In this document: in pieces, positions 12,413-23,666 of the stretch | Numbering within the stretch: the stretch's first letter is position 1 | Layout of the letters: every line of letters begins with the position of its first letter | NCBI GenBank assembly: GCA_017871115.1 | Contig: JAFCIZ010000001.1 | Coordinates: 4,507,501 to 4,571,500, forward strand | Direction of reading: 5' to 3' | DNA: 64,000 nt | From: Cunninghamella blakesleeana | Lineage: Eukaryota; Mucoromycota; Mucoromycetes; Mucorales; Cunninghamellaceae | Program-made: the position numbers and the translations under genes | The notes under the pieces: model-generated | What the model was told of the DNA's origin: nothing | The model's input: the letters and a program-made list of their open reading frames with translations, nothing else | The model's database searches: none

Positions 12413-15400
12413 TTACATACGACCCCCTTCTTGTAAAATGCTTTCAATACTGGCGTTAATAAAATCTTTCTTGACAGCCATATCAAAACCAAATTGAGAA
12501 CTTAATTGTGTACGAACTAGTAATTAATTAAAAATAAAAATAACAATCAATAAGCTTTCATTTTATATACATTTTTATCTTTTTATATATATAATATATT
12601 ATGTATTTTATTATTTTATTATATTTTATATGTTTTACCTTGTTTTTTCGTAATGGTCATTAAATCAGCAGTAGATAATATATGTTTAATGGCTTCAAAA
12701 AGTTCAGCATCACTAGGAAATCCAGGAGGTACAAAAGAATTGGTTGACATAGGTACAGAATATTGACTCATGGCCATTTGAGGAGGAGGCATACCACCAT
12801 ATATATTACTATTTCTACCAGCCATACTTTGACGATCAAAATCATTACCAGCAAAACTATGTACAGAGCCACTCATAGGACGTTGTTGTTGTTGTGGGAA
12901 GGAAGGAGGTTGCATCATCATGTAATCTTGCTGACCACCATATTCAGATCCGGGTGCCATGGGAGGAGCGATCACAGAACCAGCATAGGAAGGCATATAA
13001 GAATGAACTTGAGATCTATTTTGTTTTTCATTTACTTTAGTATCTCTATAATAATCATATCCATAATCATTTGCAGCACCTCCATATTGACTTCCTCCAT
13101 ATTGACTTCCACCTCCATATTGACTACCACCACTGCCAACCATATTATTGCCTTTGCTTGCAGAATAATAACTTCTATTATCACGAGAGCCACTTGATCC
13201 AACTTCCCAAAGTTCTTGTTCATAGACACTCCATTTCTTAAGAGGAATCATCTTTTCATCGAACTTCTCATCGTCTGTAACAATAATCTTCTTTTGTTTA
13301 TTGTCTCCAACAACCACACGAGTATTACCCCATGAGAAATCATCAAAGTGCCAGAAGGAATAAACAGGAAGGAAGAAAGAGAAGACAGGAATGGCTAAAA
13401 TATAAAAGATCATCCAACCAATATGTTGCCATTGACGTTTCAAAATAAAAAGAATAGCTTGAAGGGCATAAACACCAGCCAACATGATCAAAGCAATTTT
13501 TGGGAAAGGTCCATTACCAGAGGCAATCACATAAATTAAATAAATTAAATAAAGAACAGTGACGGGAAGAGTTAATGTACCAATTAAATCCAGTAAGACA
13601 ACAAAACGCATAGAGAAACAACAGAAACCACAAAGATCAGGTAATAATACAACTTCCAATAAATTGTGAATAGTAGAGTTAATCCATCGACGACGTTGTG
13701 ATAAAAGAATCTTCCATTTATCAGGAGCAACAGTTTGACATAGAGCATGTGGCGTGAATTTCATTTTGTAGTTAGGGAAATGCTTCATCATTAAGGTTGT
13801 AAGATAACGATCTTCACCAAGATGTAACAAATTCTTTTTATGTAAGGTATCAACATGATTATCTTGGTATTCACCAATCACTTTAGGTGAAATTATAAGA
13901 GGTTCATTCTTGATAGGTGTACGAATTCTATACATACAGAAACAACCAGGAAGACAAGTGACGGAACCAAAAAGAGATTCGAATGCTTTAGATAAATGAT
14001 GGGAAATATAATATTCATAAACCTGAATCATTGTTGTCCAAGAACGATCTTCATTAGATAACTTGGTTTCACCGCATAAACCAATGATTTTACCATCGTG
14101 AAGCATAGTAGAAATCATATGGTTTAAAGCGTTCGCTTCCACTTCAGTATCGGAATCAACCATAAGAATATATTCATAAAAGGAAGGATGAACACCAATA
14201 ACATTCTTAATTTGATGGAACATTTCCAATTCCATAGGTGTCATGGGATGATCAAAGTGTACCTTGTTCAAGAAGTTCATAAGAATCATTTGTGAATCAC
14301 GTTTACCACGATTACCAGGTTTTGCACGTTCAGAAGCTTTACCAACTTTAGCAATGACTAAATAAGGAACAACATGACCTTCGCATTCATAAAGACCAGA
14401 ATAAACTTTACCATAATTCAATTGCTTACTACCTTCACCAATAGATTTAAACATTAAAGGTTCAGGATCTTGTGTTGTATCATAACCAAGTACATCTAAC
14501 ACAATACGAGGTGTGGGTCTGTCATTACCACTACCCATAATCATACCATCAGCAATAATCAATAATAATTTACGACGATCATCATAATTAAGAACAGTTA
14601 AAGAATCGATGGTTTTACGTAAGGATTCTTCATCTTCAGTATAACATGGTACTTGACAAATGACAAATTTATCATGATCTTCAGGGGTAGGAGCACCACC
14701 AAATTGCAAAGCAGCCAAGAATTTAACAACAATGGTCAAACACATAAGACAAGCAAAAGATAAAAGAAGATAGTTACTAAATGTACATCTAACAGTATCA
14801 CGAACATCCACATCACCAATATAGAAGGCATTATTTAAACAATTCATATTCATTGCTTGAGTTTCGGGGGCAAGCTTTTTAAAGTATTGATCCCATTGGG
14901 CAGATGCATCTGTACCACCATACCTTTGGAAAATTTCTACAACAGCTGCATCCAAGAAATTATATTGAGAATTGGCTTTACCATAGAAATCAGCAGTAGA
15001 AAGATAATCAGTGATATCATAGACTTTACCATAGATAGCGATAGCTTTACGACCCCAGCCTCTATAATCCCCATTGATTTGATCAATTGAAATCACTAGA
15101 CTTCCTTTTTTATAATGCTTCATATAAGGTACAAATGTTTCCCAATACCATCTACTATTTTTCATTTGTGTCAAACTAGGGTCAACAGTACGCGAACCAG
15201 AAGAATGGATGAAAGGTAATTTTGGTAATGTAATATTGGCAGTGATTTGAACAATGTCAGAAGTAACTAATCCAGCACAAGCTTCAGTTAATGGAAGAGG
15301 GAATGAGGAAGATAAATCTTGACCAGCATTATCACCCATTGTATCAACATTAGCAGGAAATGCAGTTGTACCATGTCCAGTAAGAGCAAAATCAGTAACA

Positions 15401-18400
15401 TCATATACTTGACCATAAACACTAACATAATTATCATTTTTAACACCATGAGCAGCTACATTTGCTGGAGAATACATTGTATCTGTACCAGGACACATGA
15501 TATAACCAAGACCAACAATAAAGAAGATAACCACAACGGAAAAGAGGAAAATAAGTAAACAGAGTGTTACCTTTTCACGCCAAGCCATACGAATATCTTC
15601 ACGTTTCATTTTTCCAACCCAAACTAATAAAGGTGAAGGAATCCACCAAGTCATAAGCCATACGAATCTAACCCACCAAATACGTAAAGTAGTAATAGGT
15701 ACTTCTTCCACATTTTCAATTTGAGGTGATTGATAGTCTTCTACCATTTTACTCATATCCATATTAGGACCAAATCCTTCACCAAGACCAGTTATACCCC
15801 ATTCAGATTCTTCGCCCCATTGACTTGCCATATCATCACGTTTATTACCATATTCACTTGCTGCGTAACTTCCACCATACATACTTGTTGTATTAGTCAT
15901 ATGAGGGGGTTCTAACAACATACTATTATCTTGACTATAATCATCATGAATAGGTTCACCAAATTGATTAAATTGTCCTTGTGTAGGCTGTCCTCCTTGT
16001 ACTGGCATAGAATGGAAGTCTTGCATATCACCGGTATGTCCACCCATAGCATAACCAGCAGCACCAGCAGCAGCACCAGCAGCAGCACCAGCAGCTATAT
16101 TATCCGATCCATCTATGCCTTTTGCTTTAGCACGAGCTTCTTTTTCAGAAATACGTAATCCGTCTTCTAATTCCTTCCAAGGATCATAATTAAGCCAAAT
16201 TAATTCATGTCCCATAAAAGCATGGTGCTCATTCCAATTCATAAATGCATAAAGAGATTCTGTTTGTTCGCGATCAGATTTATTGCTGGTATCTATCATA
16301 GTTGAGAGTAATGGCCCATAGCGAGTAGTGAATTCTGGGAAGGTATAGTTAATGATATATTCTTGGCTTTTCCGTAATGTTAAATCTGATAATAAGAAGG
16401 ATCGAACTTGATTTTTAACACGGTTAGTTTCAAAAGAATCAGGAGATTGGCTATCATTAGGACGGATGTGAATGATGTTATATAGCTGAGTACCAGCCAT
16501 AGTAACAAACAAATCACTAAGAGTGGTATATAATTGATCTAAAACAGTTGATACTTTAATTTCTTCATCAATAATAATGTTATCTTGTTGTAAAGTTGTT
16601 GCATCGTCTACATTATCAGGTTCTTCAGCGATTGTTTGTTGTCTAGTTGTATTTTTTCGTTGTAATCGTTTTGTATTTTTACGTTTCATAGAAGGAGCAC
16701 GAGTAGGTTTTGAAGTAAGTTGGGCTTTCACAATAGTACGATCATCTTTTGGATGGGATTCAGTTGCCATAGCTGTACTTTGGAAAAGATTGGATACAAA
16801 GGAATTGCTACTATTATCACGTAAAAGACTAACAAAATCAGGAGACATACTATCCAAATTTCTTTCTAAAAAGTGATCTACAGAATAATGAACGGTACCA
16901 CCATAATGATGAATACCAAATGAAAAGGCTTGAGCACTTATAAAGGAAGGATGACCATTATGTTGACGCTGCATATCAGCCAAAAGATTAGCATCAGTAG
17001 CATCAGTTGCACCAGCTTGATGTTTTGCACTTGCTTTATTAATTGTACCAACCACACCACTTGTACCACCACTATTACCATTATTACCACCAAGTAAATC
17101 TAAACAACCGACGTTATCCATTGTTAATACCTTTGGTAATGAAAGACCATCTTGGATAGCTTCATTGTCATCATTAAATTGTTGTTGAATTAAGAACTGT
17201 TGTAATCGCTCATTAGCAAAATTAAAACAGAATTGTTCAAAGCCATTATCATCTGATTTTGAGAAATTTTGGAAACCAGGTAAATCCAATAAACCAATAA
17301 AATTAGCAGGATCACCATTACAGAGTTTAGTATTGAGAGTTTCACCAATCCAAGTAAAGAGCGCTTGATATAATGCACAAGCAAAACTATCACGCTGTTC
17401 AGCAGCAGCTTTTGGATTTAAAAATACAGTACATAATTCATTACGTATTAATCTTAATTTATAAGTTAAAGCAGTTTCTAATTTGTGAGGAGAGACACCA
17501 AGTAAAGCGGCAACAGCTTGAAGAACATCCACATTTTTGACAGCACAGGCATCTTGTACCATTGAATCTTCAGTTTCAACGAATTGTAAGTTACCCATGT
17601 GTAAAATAGCCGATAAAAGTTGGAACATAGCAGTGACATTAGCTGCTTTAAATCCACATGTTTTTAATGCTGTTTTCAAATTTCCAAACTGAATTTCATC
17701 GTCTGTTGTCAATTGTTGATTATTTAAATATTGAAAATGGTCCAATCCAAAATTAAGGTATAAGGCATTTTTTTCTTCAATAGTTGTACCAGCAAGAAGA
17801 GAATAAAATACATGAAATGATCTTTCTCCAATTCTTCCTCTTTGAGGTGCCAATAAACGATATTTATCAAAAGTAAAAGTTAATGTTTGTGCACCTATCA
17901 AATGGCCTCTTTCATTTAATTGAATTTCTTGGAATTGTCCAAATTGAGATCCAGATTTATTTTGAGAAGTACGAGCATGTCCAAATAATTCTAATATAGC
18001 TGATGATTGTCTGATTTGCTGTTGTAATTTACGTTCTTTTTTTGTATGAGTAGATAAGTGAAGAATTTGTTCTAAAATATGACCCCGAGTAGTACTTTTG
18101 CCTGATCCTGTGATACCACTATAAAGAAAAATAAATAATATAAATATATATAAAAAAAAATAAATCAGGAGTCGGGTACACAAATATAATATATTTGGTA
18201 AATGTTATATTTATAAACCCACATCAAAAAAAAAAAAAAAAAAAAAAATAGTAATTGTAGTAAAAATCTTTTTTATCCCCTTTCAACTTTAATAGTATCC
18301 CCTCACTCTCTTTTTATTTTTCTTTTTTAAATAAATAATGATTTATATTACTATTTTTACCTTAAAATGATAGATTGATCTTGACCAGTACGTCTCATAT

Positions 18401-18686
18401 GGAAATATACTCTGGCAGCCAAGTCATACACATGGGGCTGCATAATAGGTTTTGAATCAGACAAGTTACGATAACAGGCATCAGCATAAGATTCTAAAGT
18501 TGCATCGTTTAATATTTCAAGAGGTTGGTAAGGATTGACTACTACAAGTGTTGAACTACCAAGTCTTGTATAAGGTAAACTGTGTTTAAAGCGACTGTGA
18601 AGCAAGTGTACAATAGCATCTTCGGAAGGTCCTTTACCATTTTCATGAGATAAACTTGTCAAGTCAGTACGTGATTCTTCTTGCAT
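12413..18686 (-). CDS. Chitin synthase with myosin motor-like domain (class V/VII type)
   Basis: Exons 18361-18686, 12639-18118 and 12413-12516 give 1,969 residues. The N-terminal third is a myosin head: P-loop GITGSGKS at about 110-117, switch I-like NKSGSQFG at about 162-169 and switch II-like LDLPGFQ ending at 392. After a Gly/Ala-rich linker come membrane segments near residue 960, a cytochrome b5-like fold near 1000, and the glycosyltransferase 2 chitin synthase domain. Catalytic motifs DSDTE, GEDRYLT and QRRRW (1583-1587) are intact, followed by several membrane helices. The tail is Gly/Tyr/Ser/Gln-rich and ends in a DEK-C domain spanning the last intron. The enzyme makes chitin from UDP-GlcNAc at the hyphal tip membrane. 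In the motor, the Arg of switch I and Glu of switch II are both Gln, so ATPase activity is doubtful. Confidence 0.96.
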
Positions 18687-19209
18687 GGCTATCTCTTTCT
18701 TTTTTTTCTTTTATCAATAATAAAATATAAAATAGAAGCCCTTTATGTAAGATGAGCGTGTACCTATCAAAAAAAAGGATAGATAGATATATAATAAAAA
18801 TGATATTTTGAAGTCAGATAAAAAAGGAATATATTTCAATCAGGGTACTTTATTATTATTAATAAAGTTTCAGTTTAGTTTTAACTTACCAATAATTTAG
18901 AATGGACAAGTAAATTTATTTAATTATTATAGATAGTAAAAAAAAGGAAATGGTACTAAAAAAATAAAAAGAAATGGAAAGAAAGAGAAAAAGGGAAAAA
19001 AAAAAAAAGAGAAAAGAGATAGAATAAAAAAAGAAAAGTGGTCAAATTGAAAAAAACAAAGAAATCAAAAATTGAGTGCTATTTTTAAATTATTTTATAT
19101 ACTGAGTTTGAAAAATGAATATATTTATTGGATTGCCATTTTGGGAAATATAAAATAAAAATAATTGTTTGGGCTCCATCATTTTTTAAAAATAAAAAGT
19201 AAAAATAAA
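18687..19209. other. Intergenic region upstream of chitin synthase
   Basis: The region is A/T-rich with A-purine tracts around 18960-19060. No ORF of substance and no recognisable regulatory site. Confidence 0.6.
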
Positions 19210-19786
19210 TCAGAGACTATCTGGATCAATATCTGCTAAAACAGCTTTGGCTTCCTTTAGTTCTTCTGTGCCTTCATATTGAGGGTCATCCTATAATAAT
19301 AATAATAATAATAAAGATTATTTTTTTAGTTTAAAAAATATAAATAAATTACATCAATTATTTCATACATTTATAGATAAATTTAAAATTTAATTACCGT
19401 CTTGTCTTCTAAGTCTTTATATGCTACTGCTAAACGCTTTTTAACATCAGGAATCATCTGAAAAGTTTCTTCTAAAACTTCTTTCTAATATATAAAAGTT
19501 AAAGTAATTTTAACTTATTACTCTTTTCTTATATTTTTATTTTCTTTCTTACTTGTTTTCTAACATCAGCTTCATCAGCCCCTTCAGCAATTAATTTGTC
19601 AATTCTTTTTTGCTGTGTTTCGGCTTCTTTTCCGTAAGCAATATGTTCTTTATATATTCTATTATATATATATATATATATATACGTGTTAAATATTACT
19701 ATAACAAATATATTATTATTATTTTAATAGATAAATATGTACCTCTTGACAACGTTAGTTTTAATCTTTAACTCTTTTAAAGTCAT
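19210..19786 (-). CDS. TBCA: Tubulin-specific chaperone A
   Basis: Exons 19743-19786, 19553-19658, 19398-19484 and 19210-19290 give 105 residues, the usual family length. The protein begins MTLKELKIKTNVVKRIYKE and is almost entirely alpha-helical and charged, including KEAETQQKRIDKL and EETFQMIPDVKKRL. These match TBCA (yeast Rbl2), which captures beta-tubulin during folding. Four exons for such a small protein is typical of this intron-rich locus. CIA30 follows only 154 bp upstream in the same direction. Confidence 0.92.
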
Positions 19787-19940
19787 ATCTTTATATAAAC
19801 TTGATTAAAAAAAATTTGAAAACAACAACAAAAAAAAGTCGAGAATAAACGATATTTTTTAAATGCCCGCCCTTTTTTATTATTCTATTATAAAGTAATT
19901 TACATTGCATATTTATACCAATCTATATATTATTGTTGAT

Positions 19941-20958
19941 TTAAATGTTTTCAGGTATTCTATCTTGATCTCCTTCAGTATATGGCGTATTCATTGATTT
20001 AATCCATTCAATTTCTATACTAAATGGTCCTTCCTTTCTATCCATAATTGATAAACCTACTGTTTTTACTTTTTCTCGAAACATTTCAATTTGTTGTTCT
20101 TGAATCATGCCATTATTAGTTAAAATAAAATCTCGAAATGGTATCTATTAAAAATAAAATAAAATAAATATAAAAATAAATTTCTCTTTCTCTATCTGTT
20201 TTTCATTCTTTTTTTTTTTTACCATCACTGTTTCCCATTCACCAGGTGTCCTTAAAAATAATCTGTGTTGATACAAATCTGTTTGAATAACGCCATCTGT
20301 TTGTATGTTTACAAAATACTTTCTATTATCCCCTCGGACACGAAGTGCTAAATATCTAAATAGACTAGTATCCCAACAAGGTGTTCCAAACACGGATGAT
20401 GGTTGTGCCTATATAAATATATACGAATATGGTATCACATTTTGTATTATTGTTATTTTCATCATTATTTAATTTATTTAGAAAAAATAAAAAAATATTT
20501 TGATTCTTGATCATCCTTATTATTATTATTGTTTTACTTTTGATCGTATAGCAGCATATCCACTTTGTTGTATTTCAGGATTAACAGGTAATTCTAGTGA
20601 TAAATTACCAAAAAATCGACCTGTATTTTGGGGTGTAATTTCAAGAGTGGCCTCGGAAAATCCTCCAATATCTTTATCAGATCCAATAGCCCATAAATCC
20701 AAGTCCTTTTTTGTTTGTAAACTTAACATTGGTAATTCTTTTTTCCAACCTTGTAAACCATCCATTCGAAGGGCTACGTTTATATATATATTAAATAAAT
20801 ATAATAAAAATAAAAAGCATAATTTAGAAACTTGTTTACTTTTTTATCAAAAATTCACACTTCTTTTTTTTATCATTGAAATTTTAAATATATAAAAAAT
20901 AACCTTTAACAGTAGAATCTGCAGCAACACCAGCTGATCGACGAAGAAAAGAAAACAT
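19941..20958 (-). CDS. NDUFAF1: Complex I intermediate-associated protein 30 (CIA30)
   Basis: Exons 20904-20958, 20538-20773, 20223-20408 and 19941-20144 give 226 residues. The CIA30 galactose-binding-like fold is visible as DKDIGGFSEATLEI, FFGNLSLELP, FRYLALRVRGDNRKYFVNIQTD and IPFRDFILTNNG. CIA30 helps assemble the membrane arm of mitochondrial complex I. The short N-terminus (MFSFLRRSAGVA) could be a targeting sequence. The first intron uses an unusual GTTATT donor, but it is the only one that keeps frame. Its presence implies a rotenone-type complex I, absent from budding yeast. Confidence 0.9.
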
Positions 20959-21152
20959 GGTATAGTTTATATTAAATAAATTTGTAAAGGAAAAAAGAAG
21001 AAAAAACGAAAAAAAAAATTGTGACCTTGGACTTGTTAAAAAAAAACGGGGTTTGAATTTTTTGAAAAAAGAAATAGCATAATTTTTTTTATTAATGTCA
21101 AAAAAGAAATAATGTTGATATATTGTATAGCTTCTTGATATTGAAAAATATA

Positions 21153-21457
21153 TTAGTTAATAGTAGTTGTAGTTTTACGTTTTATATCGTTTAGTTTGCA
21201 ATGTCCAAAATTTTCGAGTTCAGCAACACAAATAAAGCCATCGGGGCAATCATTTAAAATTGGTAAACATTCTCTAGTACTACCTATTATGGCATCTTTT
21301 GATAATAATAATAATATTAATCGAAACTGCTTAATACCAATTATAAACGTTATTTATTATTTTAACAATATAGCTTACTTAATGAAACAGACATAGTACA
21401 CTGTAAATATAATACGAGTATGAGAAAAGTTGTTAGTTGGGAATGTATTATCGCCAT
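21153..21457 (-). CDS. Small secreted cysteine-rich peptide (unrecognised)
   Basis: Exons 21379-21457 and 21153-21295 give 73 residues. The intron has a good GTAAGC donor and an AAAAG acceptor, and it alone joins the frames. The first exon encodes a classic signal peptide: MAIIHSQL then a Leu/Ile/Val-rich core. The mature part has four cysteines spaced C-x6-C-x5-C-x9-C with a CPDGFIC centre, resembling small disulfide-knot modules. The tail is basic and Thr-rich. Each exon is too short for standard ORF cut-offs. It sits 195 bp upstream of CIA30 and points the same way. I do not recognise a family; secretion and disulfide folding are inference. It could still be a chance model. Confidence 0.5.
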
Positions 21458-22150
21458 GAAAATACTAATATATAATTATGTAGGAAATATAGTTTTGCTT
21501 GATTAAAGAGATAAAGATGAAAATTAAAAAAAGTAAAAAAAATAAAGACAAGAAGGGCTAGATTTAAAAATACATAAATTACCCATTCATATATTTATAC
21601 ATTTATATATTTAAAGTTATATTTGTTTACATATATCATCTTATATATATATACGGAATAAACAAACGAAAATGAAGTAATTCTAAATAATTTACATTAT
21701 TATTTTGACACTTTTGATAAAAAAAATGTTTTAACATCCGTTAATTTTTTTTTAGAATTGTATGAAAATTGGTCTACTTATAGAGTATGGTCATTTTATT
21801 GATATTTTAAACTTTCAAGTCAATTAATCCATTGTTTATAGAGTTAAATTAATACTTAGCTTATATCTAATTCGTTATATTAATCCATGAATCTATAAAA
21901 TCATTGTATGAAAACCAATATATATATGGGATACCATTGTCTTATTAATATGCCAACATTTTTAATTGATTAGCTATTATTTGAGAATATAGATCAATAC
22001 TTAGTTTGAGCGCTATTATTTAAGCAATTTTTCGCTCGTTTGAAAAGCATCTTACTTTATTCTCCCAAAACTATTTGTTACTTTACTTTTTTTTGAATTT
22101 AAAATACTTGGATATATAATTCACAGGCTTTTTTTTTTTTTAAGAATAAA

Positions 22151-22200
<50 letters not shown>

Positions 22201-22366
22201 CTTCATAATATACCTATCTTTTTATAATTTTTTATAAAAGATAAAAATGCAAATATAAACCTTATCATTTTTACTATCCGAAAAAAGCGGAGGTTGCAAC
22301 ATTTTTTAAATAAATTTTTCTCCAGCTCAATTTCTTTTTTCTCTCTATTTATTTTTTTTTCATACC
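21458..22366. other. Intergenic region with TA microsatellite
   Basis: About 0.9 kb of AT-rich DNA between two divergent genes. A TA run fills about 22155-22199. A GC-richer patch (AAAAGCGGAGGTTGC, near 22284) lies about 85 bp before the next start codon and may be a promoter element. No gene seen. Confidence 0.55.
22155..22199. repeat. TA dinucleotide microsatellite
   Basis: About 21 TA units in the upstream region of the type I membrane protein gene. Confidence 0.9.
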
Positions 22367-23102
22367 ATGAAAATTAATTTTATTATTTTTACTATTTTTA
22401 TTATTGTAAAAGTAGTAACAGCAAATAACGAAAAAATAATATTCTCAGATATATCACCTTGTTTAGATTTAAATACAATTACAGTACCGTATACATTATC
22501 ATCATCTTTATATCATCCTTATACACCTCTTCGAGATTCATTAAATCCTTCAACGGTATACTTATTTCCATTTGTCAATTTGATACCCAATTTAAAATAT
22601 GAAGTGCGACTATCTTACCCTGCTACGGTATATTCAAATACAAACATATTATATATCATACATATATAAAGAAAGAATATTATAATGACACATTATTTTA
22701 TTTTTTATTTTATTTGACTTAAAAAAGTAGGTTCCCACCGATATTAAATTTGATTTAGTATGTCAAAATAACAAATTATATGGTGTTTTCATTCAAGGAA
22801 CTTATGCAGGCGTTTCTAACTATCCCAATATGGAAAATAAGCTCGTCCCTGTAGATATAGGTAATAAAAGATAAAGCATAATAATGGATGAATGGAATAT
22901 ACTTTTTATTAACAAACTACTCTTTATTATATTTTTAATATTATCATTTTTTAAAAAAGTTCTCGAAAAATTAGTACTTGGTGTTGTGCATTGTGGCATT
23001 TATAAGGTCGTAATAATGATTTTATCCGTAATACTTTTAGGTTATTTCATTTTAATACCTTGTATTAAGCAATTTTTTGCACAGGCAATAAAAGAAGATT
23101 AA
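22367..23102 (+). CDS. Predicted type I membrane protein, unknown
   Basis: Exons 22367-22627, 22731-22860 and 22960-23102 give 177 residues. A signal peptide (about residues 1-19, Ile/Phe-rich, ending VTA) precedes a lumenal or extracellular domain with SPCLDLNTITVPY and FVNLIPNLKYEVRLSYPAT. One strongly hydrophobic helix (VVIMILSVILLGYFILIPC) lies near the C-terminus, followed by a tail of about a dozen residues. The beta-rich middle looks conserved rather than low-complexity. It is similar in architecture to small ER accessory subunits, but I cannot assign a family. Frame continuity across three exons supports a real gene. Confidence 0.72.
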
Positions 23103-23666
23103 TTATTTACGGTAATAATGATTTTGAGTATATATAATCTCTACTATAAATATTACTATTAAAAATACAACAGTGTAATAACCATTTTAATAAATCTGAA
23201 TCTTTTTTTTTTTTTTTTTGACGTTTAATATGAGAATTTTTAAAAAAAAAATTCGATGCCTTTTTTTCTTTTATTATTTTTTATTAAAAAACAATACCGT
23301 ATATAATTTTTGTATTTAATTAGTTGACTTTCTTTAAAATATAATTTCATTATATATTTCGATTTTAATATAAAATAAAAATATTATTTTTAATTAATAA
23401 AACAATATAACTTCAAAGAATTGTAAAATATTGAATATTATTAAACAACCAATATATATATATATATATATATATATAATACTGCTTTTAATTCTTAAAA
23501 TCTTAATAAATGCATTTATATTTCAATAAAAAAAAATGATCAAAAAATTTTAAACCCAACTTTTTTGGGTTCAAACTTAGGCAGTAGAAAAAAAACAAAC
23601 CCGCAGTTCTAATTTTTCATTTTCGTTTTCTTTTTTTCTCTTTCAACTATTTTTTGAAAAATAATA
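23103..23666. other. Intergenic region, TCF25 promoter
   Basis: AT-rich spacer with a TA run near 23454-23477, a 7-bp inverted repeat at 23553-23571 and a pyrimidine tract just before the TCF25 start. No gene seen. Confidence 0.55.
23553..23571. promoter_or_regulatory. AACCCAA/TTGGGTT inverted repeat
   Basis: A perfect 7-bp inverted repeat with a 5-base spacer lies about 95 bp upstream of the TCF25 start codon. Candidate dimer-binding site; factor unknown. Confidence 0.35.

Noticed and set aside
12763..16876. Multiple antisense and out-of-frame ORFs within the chitin synthase gene
   Set aside because: All are complementary-frame shadows of a strongly conserved coding exon.
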